A stretch of DNA of 17,556 nucleotides from Victivallales bacterium (GTDB lineage: Bacteria > Verrucomicrobiota > Lentisphaeria > Oligosphaerales > Lenti-02), in contig JABGQJ010000080.1 in NCBI GenBank assembly GCA_018648945.1, positions 1 through 17,556 on the forward strand. Direction: 5' to 3'. Every line of letters begins with the position of its first letter. Position 1 is the first letter of the stretch. A model generated the notes under the pieces. It searched no databases, was not told the DNA's origin, and saw nothing but the letters and a program-made list of their open reading frames with translations. Position numbers and translations under genes: made by a program. Of the stretch, positions 1-6,138 are shown piece after piece.

Positions 1-139
1 GCTCGGGCTTCTCGACGATCTCGACGACCTTGGGCTTGGGGGCCACGACCGGTTTCTTGGGCTCGGGCTTCTCGACGATCTCGACGACCTTGGGCTTGGG
101 GGCCACAACCGGTTTCTTGGGCTCGGGCTTCTCGACGAT
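1..139. repeat. 60-bp tandem repeat, 2.3 copies visible
   Basis: Positions 1-60 and 61-120 are identical except for one base (g at 47, a at 107), and 121-139 repeats the first 19 bases before the match ends. The unit is exactly 20 codons in the minus-strand SH3 protein and encodes VVEIVEKPEPKKPVVAPKPK. The array continues beyond the left edge by an unknown number of copies. Near identity at the DNA level points to recent duplication or ongoing recombination. Confidence 0.95.
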
Positions 140-916
140 TCTGACGGGTTTCCGGGCTTCGATGATGACCTCGACACCGGTCTCTCTGCGGACGACCTTG
201 CTGATGTATTCCGAGGCCGTCTCGTCCGTAGAGCCGGTCCCGGGTTCAGCGGAAGGCGTGGCAGTAGCCTTGGGCGGGGTGGGCTTTGCCGCAGGGGCTG
301 GCGGTTTCTCCACAGCGACCGGTTTGGTGGGCGGGGCGGGCTTTGCAGCAGGTTTGGCGGGGGGGGGGGGCTGCGGCTTGCTGGGAACCTTCGCCACAGT
401 CAGGCTGGTGTCCCCAGGCTTCGCCGGGGCTGGCGTCCCTGGCTTGGTGGCGACCGTAACGCGTTGGTCTTGCAGGCGCACGTAGGCGCGGCTCACCCAG
501 CCGGTTGCCCCTTCGGGCGGGAGGATTCGTTGCCATTCGTCCAAGGGCGGTCCGACCAGTTTGAGGGTGGTCCCCTTGGCGACCTTTGCGTAGGTGGTGA
601 AGACGATGCCTGGCCCGGAGCGGACCTGGAGGGACGTGGCAATCACCACCCCTCTGGCGTCCAGATGTTGTTTGGCGACCCAGGCCTTGGCGTCGGTGGG
701 GACGACGACTTCCAGCCACTCGTCCGTCTCGCGGACGACCTTCACGGCATCGCCGCGACGGAACTTGCCCACCCGTTCGAAGTGGCGCGCCGGTTTGGCC
801 CGCACATTCAGCGCGCCGGACGTCACGATCCCGATGCGCGCGGTGGCAGCGGTCGTGCTATTGGCAGTGAGAAGCAGGATGAGGGCGGCGGATGCCGTTT
901 GCCAACGTCTAATCAT
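1..916 (-). CDS. Secreted double SH3-domain protein with Pro/Lys-rich repeat tail (C-terminus beyond left edge)
   Basis: The reading frame is open from ATG at 916 to the left edge, giving 305 visible residues and no stop, so the gene is partial. Residues 1-25 form a signal peptide: Arg-rich start (MIRR), hydrophobic core AALILLL, Ala-rich end. Two bacterial SH3-like repeats follow, about 27-86 (LNVRAKP, WVAKQHL) and 88-149 (LQVRSGPG, GWVSRAYV). From about 155 the chain is low-complexity Pro/Ala/Lys, with a short ordered-looking patch at 233-256. It ends in 20-residue tandem repeats of type VEKPEPKKPVVAPKPK. Bacterial SH3 domains commonly bind peptidoglycan or act as targeting modules, and a Pro/Lys stalk fits an envelope-spanning or wall-associated protein. 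The role is inferred; no catalytic domain is visible in this part. A G12 tract lies inside the gene and a promoter about 96 bp upstream. Confidence 0.8.
   Translation of the reverse strand, partial: MIRRWQTASAALILLLTANSTTAATARIGIVTSGALNVRAKPARHFERVGKFRRGDAVKVVRETDEWLEVVVPTDAKAWVAKQHLDARGVVIATSLQVRSGPGIVFTTYAKVAKGTTLKLVGPPLDEWQRILPPEGATGWVSRAYVRLQDQRVTVATKPGTPAPAKPGDTSLTVAKVPSKPQPPPPAKPAAKPAPPTKPVAVEKPPAPAAKPTPPKATATPSAEPGTGSTDETASEYISKVVRRETGVEVIIEARKPVRIVEKPEPKKPVVAPKPKVVEIVEKPEPKKPVVAPKPKVVEIVEKPE
359..370. repeat. G12 homopolymer (C12 on the coding strand)
   Basis: Twelve consecutive G on the plus strand read as four Pro codons (residues 183-186) of the SH3 protein. The frame is the same on both sides of the tract: AKVPSKPQ before, AKPAAKPAPP after. 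The written length of 12 therefore gives an intact gene. One extra C would put translation into a frame that stops at 246-248. Confidence 0.9.
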
Positions 917-993
917 GGTCTTGGTCCCTGGGGCCAGTTTCCGACCGGGGAATCTCCGTCTACGCAGCCTGTCTCTCGATGTTCCCGGCAGTG

Positions 994-1021
994 CACCTAT
1001 TGAATTCACAGAATATAGGTG
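994..1021. promoter_or_regulatory. Inverted repeat over the -10 box, possible operator
   Basis: CACCTAT (994-1000) and ATAGGTG (1015-1021) are perfect inverted arms of 7 bp separated by 14 bp. The right arm covers part of the -10 box of the minus-strand promoter and the left arm lies just past the expected start site, as expected for a repressor site. The regulator is unknown. Confidence 0.4.
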
Positions 1022-1040
1022 TGGGAACATGCCCAATCAA
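1012..1040 (-). promoter_or_regulatory. Sigma70-type promoter for the SH3 protein gene
   Basis: On the minus strand, TTGATT (1040-1035) is followed by a 17-bp spacer and TATATT (1017-1012). Both boxes are close to the TTGACA/TATAAT consensus. The implied leader to the ATG at 916 is about 90 nt. This is the best promoter match I found in the window. Confidence 0.6.
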
Positions 1041-1366
1041 GTATGCCGACGAGTCCGCCAGAGCTGCTCTGCTCGTAGAGCATGCGGGGCCCAACCGAGC
1101 TTCGTCGTTCCTGCAGTGGCTCGACCGCAAGTGGCTACCAACCTGGGAGTTCGCTGCGCTCCGTCCTGGGCCTGCCCCGTGCCATTGGCGCTCCGGTGGC
1201 CCACGAGTCCTGAACGGGCGGTGCAGCGAACGGCAAGCGGGGGAAGTGGACATTGGGAGGGCAGCACCACTGGGAACGAAATGGCCCTTCGAGTCCACTG
1301 CGGCTGCCTGACACCGTGGTCAGTGGGACTTGCCTGGCCGGCGGACAGCGGGTCCAGGAGTCGGAT

Positions 1367-1400
1367 GCCCACAGGGGGCTTTCACTTGCCCCTGTCGGGC
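1367..1400. other. Strong imperfect hairpin in intergenic DNA
   Basis: GCCC (1367-1370) pairs with GGGC (1397-1400), ACA (1371-1373) with TGT (1393-1395), and GGGGC (1375-1379) with GCCCC (1388-1392). This gives 12 pairs with single-base bulges at 1374 and 1396 and an 8-nt loop. No T-run follows on either strand, so it is not a standard intrinsic terminator. It may be part of a structured leader or small RNA. Confidence 0.45.
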
Positions 1401-1519
1401 CGTGATGGCGGTGAGGTATCCCGGTGAAAGGAAGGCCCTTGCGTGGTATTCGGTTGCTGGTGACGGTACCTTAACAGCCGAAGGGATGTCTCGCTTGTTC
1501 CTGACCCTAATGGTGCATG

Positions 1520-1537
1520 ATCGGTATTCCTACCGAT
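1520..1537. other. Perfect hairpin upstream of the hybrid kinase gene
   Basis: ATCGGTA (1520-1526) and TACCGAT (1531-1537) are perfect 7-bp inverted arms around the loop TTCC, followed by TTTCC. The element ends 36 bp before the kinase ATG. It could be an operator for a dimeric regulator, a leader hairpin or a weak terminator; the sequence alone does not decide. Confidence 0.5.
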
Positions 1538-1573
1538 TTCCGAGCAGGGGGCATGTGTCCTCCGGGGTGATCT

Positions 1574-3496
1574 ATGTCCGAGCTTCCCAAGACCGATGCG
1601 AGCACCGTGCTCATTGTGGATGACAGCCAGGCGAACCTGCGCCTGGCGGCCAAGTTCCTGGAAGCGATCGGTGGCTATCAGCCGGTCTTGGTGAGCAACC
1701 CCGCCAGGGTGTTGGGGATTGCTTGCAGAGTGCAGCCGGAAGCGGTCCTGATGGACATCATGATGCCGGAGTTGGACGGCTACGAGGTCTGTCGCCAGCT
1801 CAAGCAGGTTCCGTCGCTTGCGGATGTGCCGGTGATATTCGTGACCGCTAAGGAGGATGAGGCGAGCATTGGGAAGGCCTTCGAGGCGGGGGGGGTGGAC
1901 TACGTTGTGAAGCCGTTGGACGGTCGCGCGCTTGGCGTGCGGCTGCGGGTCCATATCGACCACTACCGTGCCCGTCGGGAACTACAGCGAAGCGAGGCCC
2001 GGCTGCGGGATGCGCAAGCCACAGCTCGGCTGGCGGATTGGCAGCTGGATGTGGGACGGGCGGTGTTCCTGGGCTCGCCTTGGACGTTTAAGCTCTGCCG
2101 GCTTGTGGGCACGCCATCTTCGACTGATGCTGTCCTGCACGCGCCCGTGTCCGACTTGCTCGCGTGTATCGCTGTGGAGCACCGAGAAAGACTGCAACAG
2201 ATCCTGCGCTGCCAACCTGGGCAGGGGGAGCGGGAGGCGCGGTGTCGATCGGTGGTGGATGGTAGCCTGCGGCAATTCCACTTCGTGGCCCACGCGGAGG
2301 CGGATGGCGATGGTACGCGGGTGGTGGGGACAGTACAGGACGTGACCGAGCGCTTCGCCGCGTTGGAGTCCCTGCGTCGTGCCGAACAGCGGCTGATGGA
2401 GTCCAAACGGATCGAGGCGGTGGGGCGTTTGGCGGGCGGTGTCGCCCATGAGTTCAACAATCTTCTACAAGCCATTCTTGGCTATTCCTCCATGCTTGCC
2501 CGGCGGCTGGATGACGGCTCTGCCGAACGGGGATTGGTGACGCCGATCCTGACTGCAGGAGGACGGGCGCGGGAACTCGTCAACCAGATTCTCCTGGTTG
2601 GCCGTCAGGGCTCCTTTGCCCCCCAGGCTCTGGAGCTCTGCTCGTTCGCCACGCGGTTTGTGCCGACTGTAGAGACGGTGTTGCATGCGCCGTCGCCGAT
2701 CACGGTTGCGTGTCAGTCTGTGCCAGAGGTCTGGGCCGACCCTGGCCTGCTGGAGCATGTCCTGATGAACCTGTGTCAAAACGCGCTCCAGGCGACGGCT
2801 ACTGCCGGGAGCGTGACGGTAACCGTAGACTCGGTCGTGCTGGAGAGTGTGCTCCCTGCCGCCGGCTCGGTGATTCCGGCGGGGCAGCACATTCGTCTTG
2901 CCGTGAGCGATACGGGAGTGGGGATTCCGGCAGATGCTCTGGAGCGTGTTCTGGAGCCCTTTTTCACGACTCGTCCGGTCGGCAAGGGGTCCGGTCTGGG
3001 CCTCTCGGCGGTGCAAGGGGTTGTTCGGCAACACCAGGGACATCTTGTGCTTGCCAGCGCACCGGGCCAAGGAACGACGGTTTCCGTCTATCTGGCACCG
3101 TACCAGAGCGAGAGCGCTGGCGCGGGCACGGTTGCACAGGCCAGTCCCCTGTGCGGCAGGGCCCTGGTGGTGGCGGCAGACGAGCTGATCCGCGGCATTC
3201 TGGCACTGCATTTGGGGGACTTGGGCTGCGAGGTCTGGGCGGTGGCACGGGCGAGCGAGGCGAGCCCCCTGCTGGGCCCGGGCCCGGAGGCGGTGGATGT
3301 GTTGGCGGTGGATCTCTCCGGGCTGTCAGCAGACGAACAGGGCTGGCTTGGGGAGGTGGCGGAGCGGTTGCCGGTGCTTGGCGTACTTGGGGATGGCAGT
3401 GACGATGGCGAGGGGAGCACGACTCTCTTCCCCATGGCCAGACCCGTGACAGTCGAGAGCCTACGGCAGGGGCTGATCTGGGCCGCTCGCGCGTAG
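1574..3496 (+). CDS. Soluble hybrid sensor histidine kinase (REC-PAS-HisKA-HATPase-degenerate REC)
   Basis: 640 residues with no membrane segment, so a cytoplasmic phosphorelay kinase. An N-terminal receiver (about 10-128) has acidic pair D16/D17, phospho-acceptor D61 in LMDIMMPE, T91 and K113. A PAS-like domain (about 150-262) ends in GTVQDVTER. The HisKA helix carries H292 in GGVAHEFNNLLQ. HATPase_c has the N box around N399-N403 (MNLCQNALQA), DTGVGI (446-451), PFFTT (462-466) and GKGSGLGL (470-477). A second receiver-like domain (about 528-640) keeps D580 (AVDLSGL), but the conserved Lys is replaced by Arg (R623 in MARP) and only one acid remains in the pocket. The start has a weak GGGGTGAT sequence upstream. 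The receiver-first layout means the kinase probably takes input from an upstream phospho-donor. No output regulator is adjacent, and its signal is unknown. Confidence 0.9.
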   Translation: MSELPKTDASTVLIVDDSQANLRLAAKFLEAIGGYQPVLVSNPARVLGIACRVQPEAVLMDIMMPELDGYEVCRQLKQVPSLADVPVIFVTAKEDEASIGKAFEAGGVDYVVKPLDGRALGVRLRVHIDHYRARRELQRSEARLRDAQATARLADWQLDVGRAVFLGSPWTFKLCRLVGTPSSTDAVLHAPVSDLLACIAVEHRERLQQILRCQPGQGEREARCRSVVDGSLRQFHFVAHAEADGDGTRVVGTVQDVTERFAALESLRRAEQRLMESKRIEAVGRLAGGVAHEFNNLLQAILGYSSMLARRLDDGSAERGLVTPILTAGGRARELVNQILLVGRQGSFAPQALELCSFATRFVPTVETVLHAPSPITVACQSVPEVWADPGLLEHVLMNLCQNALQATATAGSVTVTVDSVVLESVLPAAGSVIPAGQHIRLAVSDTGVGIPADALERVLEPFFTTRPVGKGSGLGLSAVQGVVRQHQGHLVLASAPGQGTTVSVYLAPYQSESAGAGTVAQASPLCGRALVVAADELIRGILALHLGDLGCEVWAVARASEASPLLGPGPEAVDVLAVDLSGLSADEQGWLGEVAERLPVLGVLGDGSDDGEGSTTLFPMARPVTVESLRQGLIWAARA

Positions 3497-3657
3497 CCAA
3501 GGCCTGGCCTTCCCTGCTGGCTTCGCCAAAACGGGCGACTGCCGCTTGACAAGAGCCTGTGTCGATGTCACCTGTAGGTCTCTGCGTGGACGGCTAGGCG
3601 TCGCCGAGCGGCACGCAACGGATTGTCACGAGCCCAGTGAACCGGAGGAATTCCCCG

Positions 3658-4173
3658 ATGAAACGTTCTCTCTTTGCCTTGGTTGCGCTTCTTGGCGTGT
3701 TGACGGCCCGCGCAGATGATCCCGCGCTGGTCCCCCTGCAGCTCTCCATCTGCCCGCCAGTGCAACTGATGCAGGAAGACACCGACATCATTGGTCTGAA
3801 GCTGAATCTGCCCTACGGATACAACCGGTCTGTGCGTGGGTTCGACCTCGGGGTGGTCGGCGGGGCCGAGAACTGCGAGGCCATCCAGATCAACCTCTTC
3901 AACATCGTCCCGGGCCGGGCGAGGGGGCTCAGTGGGGGGCTCATCAACCTGATGGGCAGTTGCGAAGGGGTGCAGGTGGGGACCTTCAACTTCATCGAGG
4001 AGGATCTGGTTGGCATGCAGGTTGGCACCCTCAATGTGGCGCGCAAGGTCACGGGCGTGCAGATCGGTCTGGTGAACTACTGCGACGAGCTCTGGGGCAT
4101 GCAGATTGGCCTGGCCAACATCGCGGGGGACGCGCCGCTGCCCTTCACCGTGCTGGTCAACGCTTCCTTCTAG
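3658..4173 (+). CDS. Exported G-x-Q-x-G-x-x-N repeat protein (LA_2272 surface-repeat type)
   Basis: 171 residues. The ATG at 3658 is chosen because GGAGG (3644-3648) sits 9 nt upstream and because it opens a clean signal peptide (MKRSLFALVALLGVL, cleavage likely after ARA). A GTG at 3637 in the same frame would place that ribosome-binding site inside the gene. The mature part carries short repeats about 20 residues apart: GFDLGVVGG, AIQINLFNI, GLSGGLINL, GVQVGTFNF, GMQVGTLNV, GVQIGLVNY, GMQIGLANI. This periodic Gly/Gln/Asn pattern matches the surface-repeat family known from Leptospira LA_2272 and frequent in PVC bacteria; a solenoid or outer-membrane beta fold is likely. Function is unknown. 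It ends 11 bp from the convergent metW stop. A TTGACA box at 3546-3551 lacks a convincing -10 partner. Confidence 0.75.
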   Translation: MKRSLFALVALLGVLTARADDPALVPLQLSICPPVQLMQEDTDIIGLKLNLPYGYNRSVRGFDLGVVGGAENCEAIQINLFNIVPGRARGLSGGLINLMGSCEGVQVGTFNFIEEDLVGMQVGTLNVARKVTGVQIGLVNYCDELWGMQIGLANIAGDAPLPFTVLVNASF

Positions 4174-4176
4174 ATC

Positions 4177-4197
4177 CGTTCCCTCTACTGGGGAACG
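4177..4197. terminator. Stem-loop between convergent genes, possible shared terminator
   Basis: CGTTCCC (4177-4183) and GGGAACG (4191-4197) form a perfect 7-bp stem with a 7-nt loop. It sits just after the repeat-protein stop (4173) and over the metW stop (4185-4187). It lies where a bidirectional terminator would be, but neither strand has a T-run after the stem. Confidence 0.4.
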
Positions 4198-4940
4198 ATA
4201 CGAAGCAGGACTTCCTCCGCAAGGAGGTTGTCCTGCTTTTCGTCGAGTGGGCGGGTCGTGTTGCCCACCAAGGCATGCCCTTCGGCGATGCGGACCCGGT
4301 TCTCGCTCGCCCACATGAGGAAGTCGCGGAGAGTGAGCAGGTGGATATTGGGCGTGTTGTACCAATGGTACGGCAACTCCTCGGTGACTGGCATCTTGCC
4401 TTCCAGGGCCAGGGATAGGCGCACCTTCCAGCAGGCGAAGTTCGGAAAGGAGATCCACGCCTCCCGACCGACCCGCAGGACTTCAGTGAGCAACTGGGTG
4501 GGTTGCCGCAGAGTCTGGATGGTTTCTTCCAGGATCACCACGTCCACAGCCTGGTCGGGAAATCCCGCCAGCCCTTGATCCAGGTCCGCCTGGAAGACGG
4601 GGATGCCGTTCTCAAGGCAAGCAACGACGGCTTCGGGATCGATCTCCACCCCTTGGCCGCGTACCCCCTTCTCGCGGATGAGGTGTCCGAGGAGCGTGCC
4701 GCAGCCGCAGCCCAGATCCAGGACCGTGGCTCCCGGCGGCATGGCATGGAGGATGATCTCGTCCTGCCAGCGTCCGCCGCCGGCGACCCGTCGACGTCCT
4801 TGGCCCTGATCAGGGTGAAGCTCGCCCTCGACCAACTGGACGAGGTCGTCACCGGTGAAGTGGGCGAGCGCCTCGTCGGCTCGGGCAAGCAGTTCGGCCG
4901 GCAGGCGATTGACGATGGGTTGGCGGACAGGGTCGGTCAT
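4185..4940 (-). CDS. metW: MetW, methyltransferase-fold partner of MetX in methionine biosynthesis
   Basis: 251 residues. The SAM-binding fold is clear from about 68: VLDLGCGCGTLL (73-84), GVEIDPEAV (97-105), QADLDQGL (117-124). MetW signatures follow: VILEETIQTL, LLTEVLRVGREAWISFPNF, GKMPVTEELPYHWYNTPNIH. MetW is generally encoded next to MetX and has been reported to be needed for homoserine acyltransferase activity in some bacteria; its own methyl acceptor is not established. The start is 13 bp after the metX stop with only a weak GAGA-type site, so coupled translation is likely. Typical MetW proteins are about 195-200 residues and begin near the SAM motif. This one has about 55-60 extra N-terminal residues, Arg/Gly-rich around 47-57, with no recognised domain. 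Confidence 0.92.
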   Translation of the reverse strand: MTDPVRQPIVNRLPAELLARADEALAHFTGDDLVQLVEGELHPDQGQGRRRVAGGGRWQDEIILHAMPPGATVLDLGCGCGTLLGHLIREKGVRGQGVEIDPEAVVACLENGIPVFQADLDQGLAGFPDQAVDVVILEETIQTLRQPTQLLTEVLRVGREAWISFPNFACWKVRLSLALEGKMPVTEELPYHWYNTPNIHLLTLRDFLMWASENRVRIAEGHALVGNTTRPLDEKQDNLLAEEVLLRIVPQ

Positions 4941-4953
4941 GGGGCGCTGTCTC

Positions 4954-6138
4954 TCAGTTCAGGAACGCTCGGAGGATGCGGCTGACCTGTTCGGTCTCGA
5001 CCAGGAAGGCATCGTGTCCGTAGCGGGAGTGGATATCGACATAGCTGGCAGGCTGGCCGCAGGCGGCGAGCGCGAAGGCGAGGGAGCGGACCTGTTCGGG
5101 CGGGTAGAGCCAGTCGGAGGAGAAGGACGCGAGGAGAACATCGGCCTGGATGCGAGAGCAGGCCTGGACCAGGTCGCCGTCTCCCCAGTCCGCGGCATCG
5201 TAGTAGTCCATGGCGCGGGTGATATACAGGTAGCTGTTGGCATCGAAACGCCGGATGAACGTCTTGCCCTGGTGACTCAGGTAGCTTTCCACCTCATACT
5301 CGATATCGAAGCCAAAATCGGGCCTGGTCTTGCCTTGGAGTCTGCGGCCGAACTTGGCGTGCATGGCGTCGTCGGAGAGGTAGGTGATGTGGGCCAGCAT
5401 GCGGGCGGCCGCCAGGCCGTTCCCCGGACCGGGTCCTTGATCGTAGTAGTTGCCGCCCAGGAATCCCGGATCGGTCATGATGGTGTGCCGTCCCACGGCA
5501 TTGAACCCGAGCCCGGTTGCGGACAGGCGGGCGCTGGCGGCGAGGATCGCGCAGCGGGAGACGCGTTCAGGATAGGCAAGGGCCCACTCCAGCGCCTGCT
5601 GTCCGCCGAGGGAGCCGCCAATCACGGCATGGAGGCACTGGATCTCAAGATGGTCGAGCAGCGCTGCCTGCACCCGGACCCAGTCGCCGACGGTCACGAT
5701 CGGGAAGGTGAGTGCGTAGGGCTTGCCAGTGGTGGGGTCGATGCTCGCGGGGCCGGTGGTGCCGTAGCAGGAGCCAAGGACGTTGGCGCAGACCACGAAG
5801 AATCGCCGGGTGTCGATGGCCTTGCCGGGGCCGATGACCGTATCCCACCAGCCGGGTTTCCGGTAGCGGAAATCCCAGCCGCGCTGTTCGGCCTCGGTAT
5901 CCCAGCCTGCCACATGGGCGTCAGCCGAGAGTGGGTGGGCGACCATGACCACGTTGTCCTTGGCCGGCGCCAAATGCCCGTAGGTCTCGAACTCCACGGT
6001 TACCGGGCCGACCACGCCTCCGGCCTCCAGCACCAAGGGAGACTCAGCCCCGAAGAGCTCTACGGATTGTGCCTGGGTCCAGCCCACGGACTTCGGGCTG
6101 TGCGGGGGGTGATGGTTCTCGAAATCTCGCTTCATCAT
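4954..6138 (-). CDS. metX: Homoserine O-acyltransferase (alpha/beta hydrolase)
   Basis: 394 residues. It transfers an acyl group, usually acetyl from acetyl-CoA, to the homoserine hydroxyl, the activation step of methionine synthesis. Catalytic triad: S176 in the nucleophile elbow GGSLGGQQALEW, D342 in SSDWLYPP and H375 in SRYGHDAFL. Further family blocks are PGWWDTVIGPGKAIDT, CYGTTGPASIDP, VESYL and RFDANSYLYITRAMD. The start is ATG at 6138, giving an ATGATGA overlap with the metY stop; a second ATG at 6135 is equally possible. The frame stays open upstream to 6333, but that part lies inside metY and is Arg/His-rich noise. There is no good ribosome-binding site, so it probably relies on coupling from metY. 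Acetyl versus succinyl preference cannot be settled by eye. Confidence 0.95.
   Translation of the reverse strand: MMKRDFENHHPPHSPKSVGWTQAQSVELFGAESPLVLEAGGVVGPVTVEFETYGHLAPAKDNVVMVAHPLSADAHVAGWDTEAEQRGWDFRYRKPGWWDTVIGPGKAIDTRRFFVVCANVLGSCYGTTGPASIDPTTGKPYALTFPIVTVGDWVRVQAALLDHLEIQCLHAVIGGSLGGQQALEWALAYPERVSRCAILAASARLSATGLGFNAVGRHTIMTDPGFLGGNYYDQGPGPGNGLAAARMLAHITYLSDDAMHAKFGRRLQGKTRPDFGFDIEYEVESYLSHQGKTFIRRFDANSYLYITRAMDYYDAADWGDGDLVQACSRIQADVLLASFSSDWLYPPEQVRSLAFALAACGQPASYVDIHSRYGHDAFLVETEQVSRILRAFLN

Larger units (their letters stand above)
917..1573. other. Intergenic region of 657 bp without a recognisable gene
   Basis: This lies between the divergent starts of the SH3 protein (916) and the hybrid kinase (1574). 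Short open frames exist on both strands (for example 979-1311 plus and 960-1298 minus). Their translations resemble no family, have no ribosome-binding site and look like GC-rich chance frames. The region holds the promoter and inverted repeat at 994-1040 and hairpins at 1367-1400 and 1520-1537. No tRNA or known riboswitch was recognised. Confidence 0.6.

Noticed and set aside
1..139. CRISPR array
   Set aside because: The 60-bp units are direct, adjacent, without spacers, and are in frame with a coding region.
1284..1300. TTCGAGTCC, resembling a tRNA T-loop
   Set aside because: The flanks do not form the T stem and no acceptor or anticodon arm is present.
979..1372. Overlapping 110-residue open frames in the intergenic region on both strands
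   Set aside because: No ribosome-binding site, no family resemblance and no codon bias distinguishing one strand.
3546..3580. Promoter with TTGACA at 3546 for the repeat protein
   Set aside because: No -10 box lies at 16-18 bp; the nearest candidate, TGTAGG, is 21 bp away.
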